Part shown: positions 1 to 12,813 of the stretch, one piece after another
How positions within the stretch are numbered: the stretch's first letter is position 1
How the letters are laid out: each line of letters begins with the position of its first letter
Assembly: GCA_963978545.1 (NCBI GenBank)
Contig: OZ021732.1
Span: 49,514,714 to 49,578,713, forward strand
DNA: 64,000 nucleotides
Reading direction: 5' to 3'
Source of the DNA: Linyphia triangularis
Lineage: Eukaryota; Arthropoda; Arachnida; Araneae; Linyphiidae
Position numbers and translations under genes: made by a program
Notes under the pieces: generated by a model
What the model saw: only the letters and a program-made list of their open reading frames with translations
What the model was told of the DNA's origin: nothing
Databases searched by the model: none

Positions 1-835
1 AGAATGCATTTTCATCGACAATGAGTCTACCTGCCAAGTTCCAGTTTGATTAGATGACGGCAAGTGGGTTAATTAGTCCTCCGAAATGGTAATAGAATTG
101 TGGCGTGTGTAAAAACCTTTTAGTGACAGACAATCAATTAACACACTTGCCGTAACCCAATCGAGCTGAAATTTGACTGATTGAATCGTTGTCGATAAGA
201 TTGTATTCTATCAAGTTTCGGGGGCTGTCACTTCACTAAAAGGCCGCTTTTACACACGCTTCAATTGACGCTTGGTATTACTAATAAGTCTAACTACCGT
301 CATCCTATCGAACGACTGGTACCCTCATTGTCGATGACAATGCTTTCTATCAAGTTTAGGGACTGTCACGCATAGACCGTTTAACAAAGATTAAGGTAAT
401 AGAAATATGGGTACAAACGGCGTTTGTACACACGTTTCTATTAACTTACGTCAGATTTATCAGCTTTTGCTCATTTTCTGTTATCGGGACACCAAGCTTA
501 ATTTAAACATGCTCAATTTGGTGATATTTAATGACTGAAACCTTCTCCAATTAAGGTTGACGAAGCAAAATCTTTGGAGAGCTAACAAACCCCACTCTCT
601 GTCATCCAGTCGGGCTGAACCTTAACAAATAGACTCGTTGTGGATGTATTCATAATTCAATCAAGTTTCGAGGGCAAAAACGAAGTTAGGAAATAGTTTT
701 GATTGGATCTCAAAAACTATGAAAACTCGATCTAAGCTTAAGAAGTTGCAACTGCACTTAAAAATTGGCAATGCATATAAAGGATTTATTTTAAAAAGTT
801 TGTTTTTAGGAGTTATAATATTAACTCTCACTCGC
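1..835 (-). repeat. Interspersed repeat family B, copy 1
   Basis: AT-rich repeat of about 0.8 kb built from degenerate ~120-150-bp submonomers around phrases such as ATCGACAATGAGTCTACCTG and CAAGTTTCAGTTCGATTGG. The stretch is collinear, in reverse complement, with about 50460-51240, and partly with 56040-56560. The shared order of blocks, including the flank near 720-830, shows an interspersed unit and not only a local satellite. No coding potential seen. The left end is cut by the window edge. Class unknown. Confidence 0.7.
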
Positions 836-1344
836 ATATTATAACTTATTTTTAGGAAATTTTCATTTTAAAAGTATGAACTTTTATTGAAGATATTGCT
901 TTTTCATAACTATCTTAATCCCAAAAACTTCGAGCACTCTATCAAATGACTGATCTTAATTCGTTGATTAGGACCAGGCAGTTTTTTTTTATATTACATT
1001 TTGAAGTTTATGGAATTTTATTTTTCGTTAGTGTTTTACTTTTTTTTTTTACAATATTTTTTATATGTTTATGTAAAAATAGGGGCTAAACGTAAATATT
1101 TAGAAAAGAGTCTAAAATTTTAAGGAAGCTTTGTTCCGCGTTAATTTTTTATTTCCTAAAAAAATATAATTTTAATCAATAGTTCAAATGTTTTTTTTCC
1201 TTTTAAACAGTATTGTGCTAAATGTTTGTTCTAAAACTTTCACTACAGGCAACATGTGAAATTGTTCATTTATTTTGAAGAGCAACATAAATGTTAAAAC
1301 GTATTTTCTGATTATTTTCTACATGACAAATAGAAATAATAAAA
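836..1344. other. AT-rich non-coding stretch
   Basis: A/T homopolymers and simple AT sequence. No ORF, TIR or RNA-like feature seen. Confidence 0.5.
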
Positions 1345-2085
1345 ACTAGGGGTGTGGAATATCGCACAACTTTCAATTACACTATATTGCTGATGTAGAT
1401 TTGGGTAATTTATCATTTTTATATTTTCATCCGTCGCTTAGAAAAAAAGTTTACCTATATTTTTTTAGATTATTCTTATATGGTTTAAAAAAAAAAATTA
1501 AAAAAAAAAAATGGACACGGGAATTTGGGCGATATGCTTATCGATAATTCTTATATTATCCTTTCTTGTAAGTAAAACTGAGCAGAAATAAATAAATAAA
1601 TGGGGGAAAAAAAAAGATCGTTGAAGAGGAGAGAACTCTGTGTTAAAGGCATTCGTTTTTCAACTTTTTACGCCATTAAAGCTTTTTTACGGGAATTTCA
1701 GTGGTATAGAACATCTTAAGATGCATTACCACAGCGATTTTGAACAAAATCGTTCGAGCCGTTTTTAGCAATTACTGAAAAACATGATTTTTTCAATGGC
1801 AGCTATCTTACGCGCATGCGCGATTTTGACGAAAACCTTAACGGTAGGTCCCATAGTTACCACCAACTCGCACACCAAATTTGAATATCGTAGGTCAATT
1901 CGTTCGGGAGTTATGCTGACCACATACACACACAGAGAGACAGACATTTTTTCTAGATCACTTTTTTGAAATCAGGATGTTCCAAAACGTAGAGAAATGC
2001 AATTTTTTTTTTTTTTTTTTTTAACCGAATGCTATTTTTTTCAATACTCTATGTATACATTTGGGTAATTGAAAGTAAAAAATTC
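1345..2085 (+). repeat. Interspersed repeat family A, copy 1
   Basis: About 740-bp non-coding repeat. It begins near CTAGGGGTGTGGAA and ends near ACATTTGGGTAATTGAAAG. Internal landmarks shared with other copies are GAGAACTCTGTGTTAAAG, CGCATGCGCGATTTTGACG, TTCGGGAGTTATGCTGACC and ATGTTCCAAAACGTAGAGAA. Related copies lie at about 27574-28415, 30577-31342 and 35735-37785. The short ORFs in it are chance. It supplies the uninterrupted pre-insertion sequence for the Helitron at 35770. Confidence 0.75.
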
Positions 2086-2224
2086 CATTTTCAAAATTTA
2101 AATTATTTATATCTATATCTTAAAGTGATAAAGTGTTGCTCGAGGAACAGACAAAAGTCAACTTCTCAAGAGAAAGTAAATTTTTTTTTTTCAAGTCAAG
2201 AAATAAAAGCTGTATAAAGGAGTT

Positions 2225-2470
2225 TGAATAAATTCATCTTAAAGAAGCTGACCCTGTTTTTGCGGAGGTTACGGGGTGCCAATTGGTCAATCGATCAAAA
2301 GAGACAAATTGATTCCCGGTTTCTTGAAGTTGATACATGAGCTGGGACCGGAACCGTTGCCCACAACAATCACTATACGTTATTAATTTCCACATACACA
2401 GGGTTCGCTGGGTCATGGATAGCAAGAGAAAGTCAGGGTGCTTCAAGAGTTGGACGTCTTCCGAGAGTAG
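2225..2470. other. GC-richer unassigned segment
   Basis: A segment of clearly higher GC than its flanks. The minus strand carries an open frame of 70 codons (2234-2446) with no motif I recognise and no convincing splice acceptor upstream. It may be a relic of a mobile element or an unrecognised exon. Confidence 0.3.
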
Positions 2471-2959
2471 GAAAGTTTAAAAAATTAAAACTTGACCCCT
2501 ATGTTTTAATTCATCATGTTTAACATCATGATCATGTTTAAAAATATAATAATTCGCTAAGGGATAAGTTATAGGTTACAGGGATTCTACCAAAATAAAA
2601 TGTCACAAATCCAGGACTTTTCAAGACTGAAGCAAATAATTTTTCATGACTCAGGAAATCAAATCACAAAAAATTATAATACTAATAACCTATATGAATT
2701 TTACTAAAATGCAAACAATGCAAAACAGAAGAAAGAAGACAGAAAAAAAAAAATTTAAACACAATATTATCATAACTGTTCATTGCAATTCTCATATTCA
2801 GAATTTTTTCTTCTTCTTTGAGAGCGTACTTATGAGATGTCACAAATTTGGAGTTCAGAAACGTATTCATTGAAGAGGTTTCAACTGTGACCATTGTTTC
2901 CGTGAAAACGTAAATAAAAACAGCGATGAATTTTCGATGAGCTGAATAGCTATCATGGC

Positions 2960-3160
2960 GTTTATGATGTCACATTTATGTTCTTTTACTTAAAATGTAT
3001 AGAAATCCATGAAATTCACTGTATTTCCATGACTTACGGCCATTTTTTTGCTCTAAATCATGACTTTCCATGATAAAATTTACCCGATGTCCAAATTCCT
3101 GACTTTCCATGACATTTCCTGACTTTCCATGACATTTCCTGACTTTCCATACACGCTGAA
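2960..3160. repeat. Short tandem repeat, about 21 bp (TGACTTTCCATGACATTTCC)
   Basis: Several variants of the phrase CATGACTTTCCATGA occur, including three near-identical consecutive copies at 3101-3151, followed by ACGCTGAAACCCT. The pattern resembles the terminal repeats of a decayed DNA transposon, but I see no matching far end. Confidence 0.5.
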
Positions 3161-3839
3161 ACCCTTAATTTATTGTAATCGACGATTTTAAGTTATGGTA
3201 TGGTAGAGTTTATTTGATAAATATGAACTTCTTTCTCTAGTTTAAAGGTAGAAATGTAATTTTTATATCAAATTTAACCAGGGAAATTAACAGAATATAA
3301 GCTCTAGCTTCATATCATATATAAAATTACTCTTTTGCACAGTATACACGAAATACAAAATTGCTGTAAAAGTTGTCAAGCTCTTTTAAAACTATTGACC
3401 TTTCATTTTCCCCCAGTTACCTATGAACTTCATTACCTGATTGAGGTGCAATGTGCTTTATTGTTTCAAAAATTATTGAGATCTGCTTTCTGTATTCGAT
3501 TAGGGTATTTGGGTGAGAATGACCAATTAAATCGTTCTAGGTATAACTATTAAAAATACCAAATATAATAACTTATTGATTTTGGTGTTTGCAATACAAA
3601 TTAAGTCGTCATCCCATTTAAAACTAAAAATAAATTCTTCAAGACTATGAACAAAATTTTCTGAACATAATTTAAACTACCTCGAGACATTATTGTACGA
3701 TAATTTAATTTAAAAAAATGCTATTTTACAATTTAAACATAATAAGCAAAGGAAATACTTTTTTTTCCTTTTTTCAAATGGTTTTTATAATACTGTTCTA
3801 TTTGTGAGCAGATTGCGAATTAAAATAATAATAACTCAC

Positions 3840-3946
3840 CTTCCAACCCAATCACAACTGTCCGATGACTGTCCACACACCTTCCCTGTGTTATTCAAAA
3901 TCAAAACCACAGAGATGAAAAATGACGAAAACACAGAGAATAACAT
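3840..3946 (-). CDS. First coding exon of an unidentified secreted protein (partial)
   Basis: Read on the minus strand, an ATG at 3946 opens 35 codons plus two bases and ends exactly at a consensus donor (GTGAGT, 3839-3834), so the exon is in phase 2. The peptide starts MLFSVFSSFFISVVLIL, a strong hydrophobic signal-peptide core. A small/Cys-containing stretch follows (KVCGQSSDSCDWVG), with a plausible cleavage site after VCG. The leader region upstream (3950-4110) is less AT-rich than its surroundings, and a TATA-like box lies at 4134-4141. No further exon was recognised towards position 1, so the family is unknown. A two-Cys start after the signal peptide would fit a disulfide-rich extracellular protein, but that is only a guess. 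Confidence 0.55.
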
Positions 3947-4133
3947 TTCCTCTACGCGATCATCTCCGCCGTAACACAGACCACTACTGTAAGCACATCA
4001 CTCAACAGGTGACCTGTCACTCAAAAAATCCACAGCTACAACACATTAATTATTCCACAGCAAGCGATCCATTCGCGTTCGAATTTTGAAACCGATTTCC
4101 GATTGTCAACATGTGCGGTTCCAAAAATAGAAC

Positions 4134-4141
4134 GATTTATA
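4134..4141 (-). promoter_or_regulatory. TATA-like box of the minus-strand gene
   Basis: The minus strand reads CTTATAAAT about 190 bp upstream of the signal-peptide ATG at 3946. It would place transcription start near 4105-4115 and give a leader of about 160 nt without an intron. Support is positional only. Confidence 0.35.
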
Positions 4142-4159
4142 AGAGAGAGATCGAAGATC

Positions 4160-4282
4160 GCTCACGACCACCAGTGATCAGGTTCATATCCAATAACCCA
4201 CGAAGCTGAGCAAGTTGTATGATGCTAAAGAGGGAACAAGTGTCCCGGAGTGGGATGACCAATGGAAAACTTGGAGGTGTCT
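4160..4282 (+). pseudogene. 5S rRNA-like relic (5S pseudogene or 5S-derived SINE head)
   Basis: The order of blocks resembles 5S rRNA: ACGACCACCA near the 5' end, GGTTCATATCCAATAACC (5S has GGTTCTCGTCCGATCACC), GAAGCTGAGCAAG (internal promoter A-box region) and GGAGTGGGATGACC (5S has GGATGGGTGACC). Several substitutions and small insertions rule out a functional 5S gene. It overlaps the promoter region of the minus-strand gene and reads the opposite way. Confidence 0.4.
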
Positions 4283-4289
4283 CTGACGT

Positions 4290-7200
4290 CAAAGTAAAGT
4301 TCCCGCCATAAATTGTCAGGGAGGTGGTGCTGCTGCCATCTTGTAGGAGTATATGAAACTAATTAAAAAAGTGTTAAGGTATACGTATAGGCTTCAAATC
4401 GCAAAACTCGCAAAAATGGGGGAAGATTTGTAAGGCCGTAAAAAACAAAAGCAAAATAAAAGCAACACAAAAGAAGGAAACCTTATGATGGAGGAGTATA
4501 CTAAAAAGGAAATATATAATAATTAGTATAATAATAACAGTTTTTTATATAAAAAATACTTTTTTAAAAATTATTCTCAGATTGTAGTTTTTTCTATTTG
4601 GCATTTCATTCAAACAGTAATAACTCCAGTTTAAATAATATTTTTTGAAATTTGTTTTTTGCTATATAATTTGCATACATTGTTGAATGTTTTGACCCTA
4701 AATACTAAGTGATTTGTAAATAAATATTTTTTTAATTGAATTTTAAAGATAAGTTTCTGTAAAAAAAAAACTTGGATTTTTCTAATAGATTCACTTAAAG
4801 CAAGATATCACAAAATATACACACTGTAAAATTCTGTTATTAGGGTCAAAACATAGAGAAGGGAATTTCGCAGTATTGAACACCAAAATTGTATCTGTGG
4901 GTTAATTAGAATTTTTGTTATTACCGTTCGAAATTAGCCTAATTAGTTGATTAAATGTTAATTGTTTATTAAAATTGAAGAAATTTGAAATTTTTTTTAT
5001 TGGAAACAGTTTAACAAATAATGTACTTTTCGAGGTGCAAAGGTCTAATTTTTAAATTGAAAATTAAAAAAAAAAAAAAAAAAAATTGAAAACTATATGT
5101 GTACCTTAAGTTAATGGTTTAGTTGTGGTGCTGCCATCTTTTGGACAAAGAACGAGTAATTAAATAAACTAAAGTATCAGCAGAATTTTTTGGATTTAAT
5201 TGATATATTTTTACGTATTCAGCTTTGGTCAGTTTTCACACAATATTTCTTTTATAATCTGTCAAAGACTTTCTGTTAGCTGCTGATCTGCATATTCTAT
5301 CAAAAAATTTTTTAAATAGTTTTGCGGTCAGATCTTGAGTTGATTGTAATTTCTACAAAAACACATGACCTTATCATAAATATCTTGACAAATTAGAAAA
5401 TGATGGTGATATTAATATAAATGAAAGATAAAAAAAAATGTTGCCTATGTCAAATGGTATGTTATCAACTTCTTTAATAGTCTTGACATGACACATGACT
5501 TGATGATCCATGACTTGATGTCCATAAATTAAGGGCTGAATTTATTATGTACATTATTGAACGTAGGATGTGATCGGTTGTGATGGGGAATAACAGCAGG
5601 AGTAATTCTTCAGACCGATTAGTTCAACGTTATATCTAATCACATAACAACGAACAAAGAACAATTATTAAAAATGTGAAAGCTTTTAAAGCAGCTAGGG
5701 CACAGCATGGCTCTAGTGTTGTTCTTTGGCCAGTAAAATCAAATAAACCATAAACCTAAAATCTTTAACTAGTCGCTGAAGGCCGAGTGATTGTAACGTT
5801 TGCCAAAAGTGGGAATTTTGTCATTTGTTGTTGCGTTAAATAACACAATATTATTGAGAACAATTGTGGGGTATATTAATAATGGTGTCCAATGTTAACC
5901 AAGAGCCAATGAATTTAAATAGTAGGAAGAAGCGCAATCGTTTTGCTGTGAAAACAATTTTTCTGTAGTGGAGTAGATTAAAGACTGAATTCTGTGTTAA
6001 AAATATTCTTTATGTTGAGCTAAAACTGAAAAAAAATTGTTAAATTTTCTATACTTTGAAATGTAATTAACAAAATAAAATTGGGAAGGAAAAAAAAAAA
6101 AAAAAAAAGCACATTCGATAACCTTAATATCATTATAAAAACACGATCAAAATAAAAACTATACAGATTTAAAAAAAAATAATAATAATAATATTTAGTT
6201 ACATTTGTCGTACATAAATCTCATCTTCCCTTATTAGAGGCATTCTCTCGAAACTGGAAAAGTACATCAAGTTACAACATTATATCACTTTAAAAACAAG
6301 TACGAAAATAATTAATAACCTTGAGTAACTTTTCCTTGGTTAAGCCTAACCTTTAAATAAATAACGAATGGAATTTTTTACACATATATGTATTTAAAAA
6401 CATATCAAACTAAACGTTTAAAAAGTCATTATCCTGGCTTGTCACTATTAAAAATAATTTCATTATTTTTTTCATTATTAGAAAATTACAAAATGTTTGT
6501 CACTGAAAAAACATCATAGTTCTGGCAGATTGCATTACACTCAATATTTTAACTACACATTATAGCAGATATTTTTTGTGCCTATTCCAAGAACTTTTAT
6601 TTCTTTCGTAAGTTGTATGAATAATTATTCTCAATCGACCCCACTTTTTTTGTGTGTGTGTGTGGAATTATGAAGTTCTTTGCTGTCAGTGTTATCTTTA
6701 ATTACAATAATTTACCTGACATCTACAGAAAATGTTTAGGCAAGTAGAAAATTGTTTATATTACGATATATGTAGTGTAAACAATTATATGTAATATAAA
6801 AATATATATATAATAAAATTGCCTTTTAGAAAAAATGTGTATTTATTTAAATTTTTAAACAGAATGTGCCAGTTTCTAGTTCTGTAAGTTTCAACATTAT
6901 CCTGCATATAGTTGTCCTGCCAAATAAAGAACACAATGAAAAAAAAAAAAAAATTATAATTATTCTTGTTATTTATTCTAAATATAAGTTATATATATAT
7001 ATAAGTTTAAAAGTCCTCCTCTACCATTGTAATTAAATTTGAAAATTTAATTTATTTTTATTTTAACCCGCTTTTTTTAAAGTAATTGAATTTTACTATT
7101 GACAGAGAATTTACGTACATTTGAAAACTTAATTTAATTTCTAATTAAATTTTTCAGCTTTATTAAGTCATATTTTGCTATCAAGAATAAACGTTCCATT

Positions 7201-7370
7201 AAATATAAAATTTTTGAAAAAATTAAAAACTAGAAAAGAGCGACTTAAAAATAGAGAAAGAAGGTAATGTATTAATTTTGTCACTCTATTAAATATATCT
7301 ATAAAATGCTTTTGTAATTAAATTACCACATTAAAAAAAAAACTGTCGTATTACGAACACCATTGTCATT
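4290..7370. other. AT-rich non-coding region, nothing specific recognised
   Basis: About 3 kb of A/T runs (for example 5067-5086 and 6091-6108), a short (TA)n near 6991, and no ORF above noise. The phrase GTGCTGCCATCTT occurs twice (near 4331 and 5130). It may hold old decayed repeats. Confidence 0.5.
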
Positions 7371-8660
7371 AGGGGTGTAGTGGAGTGGGAACGGCGATCC
7401 TTTACCTTTTTAGAAGGCGGAACGCCGTTCCTTCATCTAATTTTTTTTTTTTCCCCATTACGTGACATTAAACGCATAGTCAAGAAAGGGTTAAGAACTA
7501 TGCTGTCGTTTTCGATCTGCAACTTCAGAGCTGAGCAAGCAAGTTCAAGTATTTGCAAACACTTGAGAGAGGCGCGGTAACCTATTCCATCAACAATCCG
7601 ACACATGCGTTCGACTGCCCTGCCCCCCCCCCCATCCCCTCCTACACGGTGTTGAAATGTATTAAGTAGTCTTTCTATATTTCAATACTCCTTCATTAGA
7701 ACTATGATTCATCCAATGCTGATTATCTTCTTCATCATCATCTGTATTTGTGGATGAATTCCAGACGTCAAAGTTGCATGGTTCTTCATGCACAAATTGA
7801 CGCCAATTCTCTCTATTTTTAAAGAACAAAACTGCGGTTTTATGCGCCCTTTCCTTGAAGAATGTTTCTCTAGGAAGAACGCTAATCGATTTCTCAACAA
7901 AAGTGATGTAACGTCTTTCTTTTTTAAATTTTTTTATATCACCCACGTGTTTTGAAATCACAGAATTATGCATTTATATTGGCTTGCTCGATATTGGGAA
8001 AATCAAACTGATACGTTGTTTGAAAATGCAAAGTATATTCAAAACAGTATTGATTTTGTAACTCCTGCTTACTTTAACTCAAAAAAATAATGGAAATGGG
8101 TGGCCTCAGAAAGGTGCATGGGAGGATGCTTTCATTTCCCTCCCTAATAGTTACTTAAATATTTATAAATGTGGAGAAAAGGGCGAAATTCACCGGAAAA
8201 AATAAACTGTGTGCCATTTAATAATAGATTTTATATTTGTCATTGTGAGACTAGTTTTGAAAAATCAAAGTTAGGACAATTTTTTTTTCTCTTGCAACCT
8301 ACAAATAATGCTGCCGAAACTCATGCTAATGAATATATTTTTTTCCAAAAAGTGAAGGTATTCATATTTGCCCCTTTGAGGTTATATATTTCATTTTCTT
8401 CAATATAAAATTGCTAATGGTTTTGCAAATGGGTATAATACATCGAAATCGGGCTGTGAAATAGTAAGAAAGCAATTGAAATATATTTTAAACTTCAAAA
8501 GTAAAATGCTTTTCAGTTTGAGAATGGGAAAACTTACATTTACAGTTGTTTCAGAGTTTATTCCAAAAATGTAGCATCAGTTCTTAAAAAAAAAAAAAAA
8601 AAAAAAAAAAATCCCCTCCAAAAGTTTAAAAAAAATCAATATTAAATACAGTGGTGGCGG
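7371..8660. other. Possible decayed DNA-transposon segment
   Basis: It opens with GGGGTGTAGTGGAGTGGG and GC-rich inverted phrases (AACGGCGATCC / GGAACGCCGTTCC at 7389-7430). A 103-codon minus-strand frame (7662-7973) has an acidic stretch (TDDDEEDN) but matches no family I know. No TIR partner or TSD found at the right side, so the boundaries are nominal. Confidence 0.25.
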
Positions 8661-8825
8661 TAGGGGGAGGAAATTGCCCCCAATGTTTTTTTAAATTGCA
8701 GTAATTTTGATGACAATATCAATATCATAAAGAAACAAGGAATGTACCAAGCAAATCTATACGCCTATCAAGTGATGAGTCTACATTTGGTTGTTTGTAC
8801 GCTCAACGGTCTACTTTTTTGTACA

Positions 8826-8966
8826 ATGACGGCTAATCGGGCCGGGACCTACAGCTTAACGTGGATTCCGAATCATAACGAATATCCATGCCTAGCACGG
8901 GATTCGTACGCTGCATCTTTGGCATACGAGGCTAGAGCTCTAACCACACAGCCATCAGGTTTGAAT
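8826..8966 (-). mobile_element. Degenerate tRNA-headed SINE
   Basis: On the minus strand the sequence starts ATGGCTGTGTGGTTAGAGC (A-box-like) and contains TACGAATCCCGTGC (weakened B box), then a non-tRNA body. Spacing and order are those of a tRNA-derived SINE. The body differs from the other SINEs in the window, so this is another, older family. Confidence 0.5.
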
Positions 8967-10338
8967 CGAAACTCGATCTTTTATGGAAATTTTTCTGAAT
9001 GAAAATTGTTTAAGAAATCATATAAATAATCTGTTTAAAAAGAATTGTAGATAATCTGTTTAAAAATTGTTGCAAAAAATCCATTTAAAAATTTGTGTCA
9101 ATAATATATTTGAAAATATCTTCTAATTCATTCATTAAGTGTCAAAAAATCTGTTAAAATGGGTTGTGCAAAGCCAATTGTTACAAAATCCAAATAACTT
9201 AATAGTTTTAAAAAGATTTAAATAAAAAAAAAAGTCTAAGCACACACGTTTTTCTTTTCAATTTTAAGGATTATCTCATTATCTGGATTATTGAGCATTA
9301 TCTGTTTTGAAATTATTGAAGTAAAATTAAGAAAGTTATTTATTCTTAGTTGTAATTTTCTTTCGTTGTAATTTTCACATTTTTTTAAAGTAGACAATTT
9401 TCTGGACTGAAAAGATCTTACGGTCCGCATGCGGTCGGTGGGCCGCATAATGATCAAACGCATTATGTTATTCGAAGAACTAAAATTACTTTGATGATTT
9501 CATTGAGGGATGGCTTCGATCGGATAACGGGGTCATAAGTAAGATTTTAGGTCAAACTTTATTTTACTTCCGTTAAAGATAACGAATATTATTTTTACAA
9601 TCTTAAATTAACAAGCCAATTAAAACGTTCGTTTTCATGGATATTTTCGTGGCATAAAAATCCCTTAAAGCGTAAAATAAGCTGAGTAATTTACTATTTT
9701 ATATACTGAGTTGAGAGATTTCTATTCATTTCCATCCATTTCTTTCTATCTCACTAGAAGTTACGAAAACAACAAAAACTACAAATGAATGGTATTTAAA
9801 TGTTCAATATACTTAATATTATAATTTAAAATATAAAATTATTACGTTACGTAAAAGGCTCTGTATTCTATTGTATCTCGAATGCATTAGAAACGAAATA
9901 ACCATTTAAAATTGTAAGTATAGTATTCAAAAATTTTCTATTCTGAAAGACTTTTCAACTTGATTGTTTGTAGTTTCCAGCTAGTAATATCAATTAATAC
10001 TAGAAATTAAAAGTGCATCGATATTTTGATTTCAGTTTTGTTCTTGTGTGAAGTTGTAGAACAAATTATAAATAGTCAAAAACGAAAACAAATACTGCTT
10101 TTATACCATGCAGCATAATAAGTTAGATTAAAAAATATCTAGTAATTTGATTATAATGCGTATATTTAAACGCACTTATTTAAAACTGATTTTCACCAAT
10201 GTTAAACATTTACAGTGCATTAAAAATCGAATGGTTGTAGAACATAACTGTAAAACGATGTCGAGTCGCTGTAATCTTGCGATAGAAAACATTTTAAGAC
10301 AACGCTTCTGAATTTACTTTGATCTGACTGCATCTGAA
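8967..10338. other. AT-rich region with a weak ~30-bp tandem motif
   Basis: At about 9020-9190 variants of AATCTGTTTAAAA recur every 25-35 bp. The rest is AT-rich and I see no gene in it. Confidence 0.4.
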
Positions 10339-12061
10339 CTGAGAGCCAGGGCCGCTGACAAGGGGGGGGGGGGGCAAAACAGTGCACATTATAGGGGCCC
10401 GCCTTGTCAAGAAGGACCCGTGATTTCTTGTAAGCATAATCTTGAAAATAAAAATTTTACTAAAAAACTTAAAAATTTATTGGATCCATACTACGAAATA
10501 AAAAAAATAGATTTCAATTTTTTTTTTAGCTTGAGTTGGAGAAAATCCTCGCGTTTTTTCGAACACACGGCTCGTCTCAAAACCCTTCCCTCGAAAAAAC
10601 ACCATCCGCAATCTGTGTTCCCCCTTGTAAAACTCTGTGGATCGACTGATAAGAAGCTGTTGGGATCGGTCTATCCGTCAATAACATACACTTCTAGCCT
10701 TGGGAAATTGGTTAATTGGCTACATATGGTGCATGTCTGCTCATTGACAAAAGACCAGACATGCCTTGGGGATGCACAGGCAATAGTGTCCTTCAAAATG
10801 AGCTTGTAATAAACGATTGATAAGGGGTGACCTCCTACCTTTATTTAAAAGAATTACGAAATAGGCTTTCCACTTTTTCCAGACAGAAAACGCCATAAAC
10901 ATTGCGTTAATAGGAGTGTCCAGTGTTCACTACAAAAGCTCACGTGAGTATATCGTTCAATTCATTTGCACGATATGCTTTTGTGTTTCAAAGGACGTGT
11001 ATGAGTTCGGAGAAACATTTAATTTTAGTATGAGAGTCAAGATTCAGAATTTATACTTTTAAAATTGAATTTTTTTAAAGCTGATTTCAAGCTATCGATA
11101 CCAATAAAAGTAAGTTGTTTAAAGATTTATTTATTTACAGTTAAACTAATTATTTTTCAAAATACCAAGTTTACATTCTGAAAAGCATTTGTTATTTGGG
11201 TAAATGGTATTTGTATTATTCAACGATTTAAAAAAGAAATGATAAATTCATTACTTATGTAAGTACATATGTCCAGAAATTAATGCATATCTAAAATGAT
11301 TATCAATTCATTGTGTTTGTAATTTATGTAGAGATTTTTTAATGTTTGAGAGCTAACTGTTTCAATTTGCAGGCAACGTTTTACAAAATGTTAGGTCCTT
11401 TTGATTATTTTACCCTTAAGAAATACTGTTAAAAAAAGAAAAAGCTTTTTTTATACTGCTTTTTTTAAAATGTCCGTAATATTGTTAAAATGTTAAATAC
11501 GTAATTATTTTGAAATCCAATACATAGATTTGTTTGAAAATTTTGCCTTGAAATAAAAAATATCTAATAATCATTAGTTATTTAATAAGTTTTTCTAAAA
11601 TATCAGAAAATTCTGTAAAATTGTAATACTCGATTAATCGACAGCCAATATTTAGTATTAAATTTTTATTTTAAAACTTTAAAAAAAATCTTTATAAAGT
11701 TTTTTGTCCTATCCTTTTCTGAAAAATACGATATTTTAGTATGCTGATTTATATGTTTATATGTATTTCTTGGCCTATTATGTTAGAAATGCATTTACCT
11801 CGAATACCATGAAATGAATTTAATTGAGACTTTACACTGTCGAAATAAAGGTCACATATTTTAAATTGCTGTTTTCGAAAGTTTCCAAAATGTCTGTTCG
11901 TTGCTTTTCATTTTTACAAAAAACTATACGTTGGAAATATTTTCTGGCGTTTGGGAGTTTGCCTCTATATTTTTCTACCTAAATGAGCCAATAAAATAGC
12001 TTTCGAAAAATGAAACCACTTACTAGGAATAAATGGCAGCCGAAATGCATTTCACAAGAAG

Positions 12062-12248
12062 GTGTGGCCGACCAAACGGTATAGTGGTTAGCGTGCTAGC
12101 TTCTAGACAGCGAGGTTGCGGGTTCGAGTCCCGTGTAAGGCATGGATGTTTGTAAATGTATGTTGGCTTATCAAATGACGAATATTTCAGCGTATTATAG
12201 CCCTCGTTTTGCTGACGGTGCCAGAAAATCTGAAAACAACCAACCAAC
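12062..12248 (+). mobile_element. tRNA-derived SINE (family S1), sense copy
   Basis: The 5' part is tRNA-like: A box in ATAGTGGTTAGCGTGCTAG and B box GGTTCGAGTCCC, followed by a body ending in CAACCAACCAACC. Possible 7-bp TSD CAAGAAG on both sides. The internal Pol III promoter belongs to the SINE. It lies inside the hAT element and is the only one of five S1 copies on the plus strand. Confidence 0.85.
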
Positions 12249-12600
12249 CAAGAAGTTTTAACAAACTATTTCTTAAATATCAGTACACATAGGGACTTCT
12301 TAACTTTTATTGAAACGAAAAAATTAAAGCAATAATTTATTTTAATTCTTGTATTTTAATGTTTAGTAAATAATATTATTGAGATAAAACTTTTTTAGAG
12401 GCTGTATTACAATTTTTTATAAAGCCAAAACATATCATGAGAGCACCCGATTAACGCTGGTGTCTTATTTCTATTATCAAAATCTTTGTTACATTTACCA
12501 GGGTTCGGCAGATGTTTCTGCGAAAAGAGCCAAACATTCAATAATCAGAATCGTATTACATTTAAAGAGCGGAAATTCGAGTTTTTAATAAAGAAAATTT

Positions 12601-12813
12601 TTATATAATTTTTATAGCATAAAAATAATGGCAGATGAGACAAGTCAGTTGTCCAAATTTGGTTTTAATTGACGCATACCATTCAGTCCATTCTTTCTTA
12701 AATTCTCTATTTTTCTCATCAACTTTTTTCTTCGTTTTGGATGAAATCGAACTCAGGTTTTTCCAATCAAGTGAATCAAAAGCAAAGGTAGCAAACAGCA
12801 AGCGCACGCGCAA
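12601..12813 (-). pseudogene. hAT transposase N-terminal remnant
   Basis: A 70-codon minus-strand frame contains KKKVDEKNREFKKEWTEWY followed by LTCLICHY. In hAT transposases of the GTF2IRD2/FAM200-like group the N terminus has a basic run, then ENR-F-EEWT-Y, then a C-x2-C zinc-binding start. The frame stops soon after, so only the first part of the protein survives. It fits the hAT element that encloses it. Confidence 0.5.

Noticed and set aside
2234..2446. Second exon for the minus-strand secreted protein
   Set aside because: The frame has no acceptor at a position giving phase 2 continuity that I can defend, and no conserved Cys pattern.
7662..7973. 103-codon minus-strand ORF
   Set aside because: No recognisable domain, alternative frame also open (7709-7900), and no promoter or splice signals. 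Kept only as part of a possible transposon segment.
12062..12140. Possible genuine tRNA gene
   Set aside because: A and B boxes are good, but the same head with the same body recurs with TSDs, so it is a SINE head.
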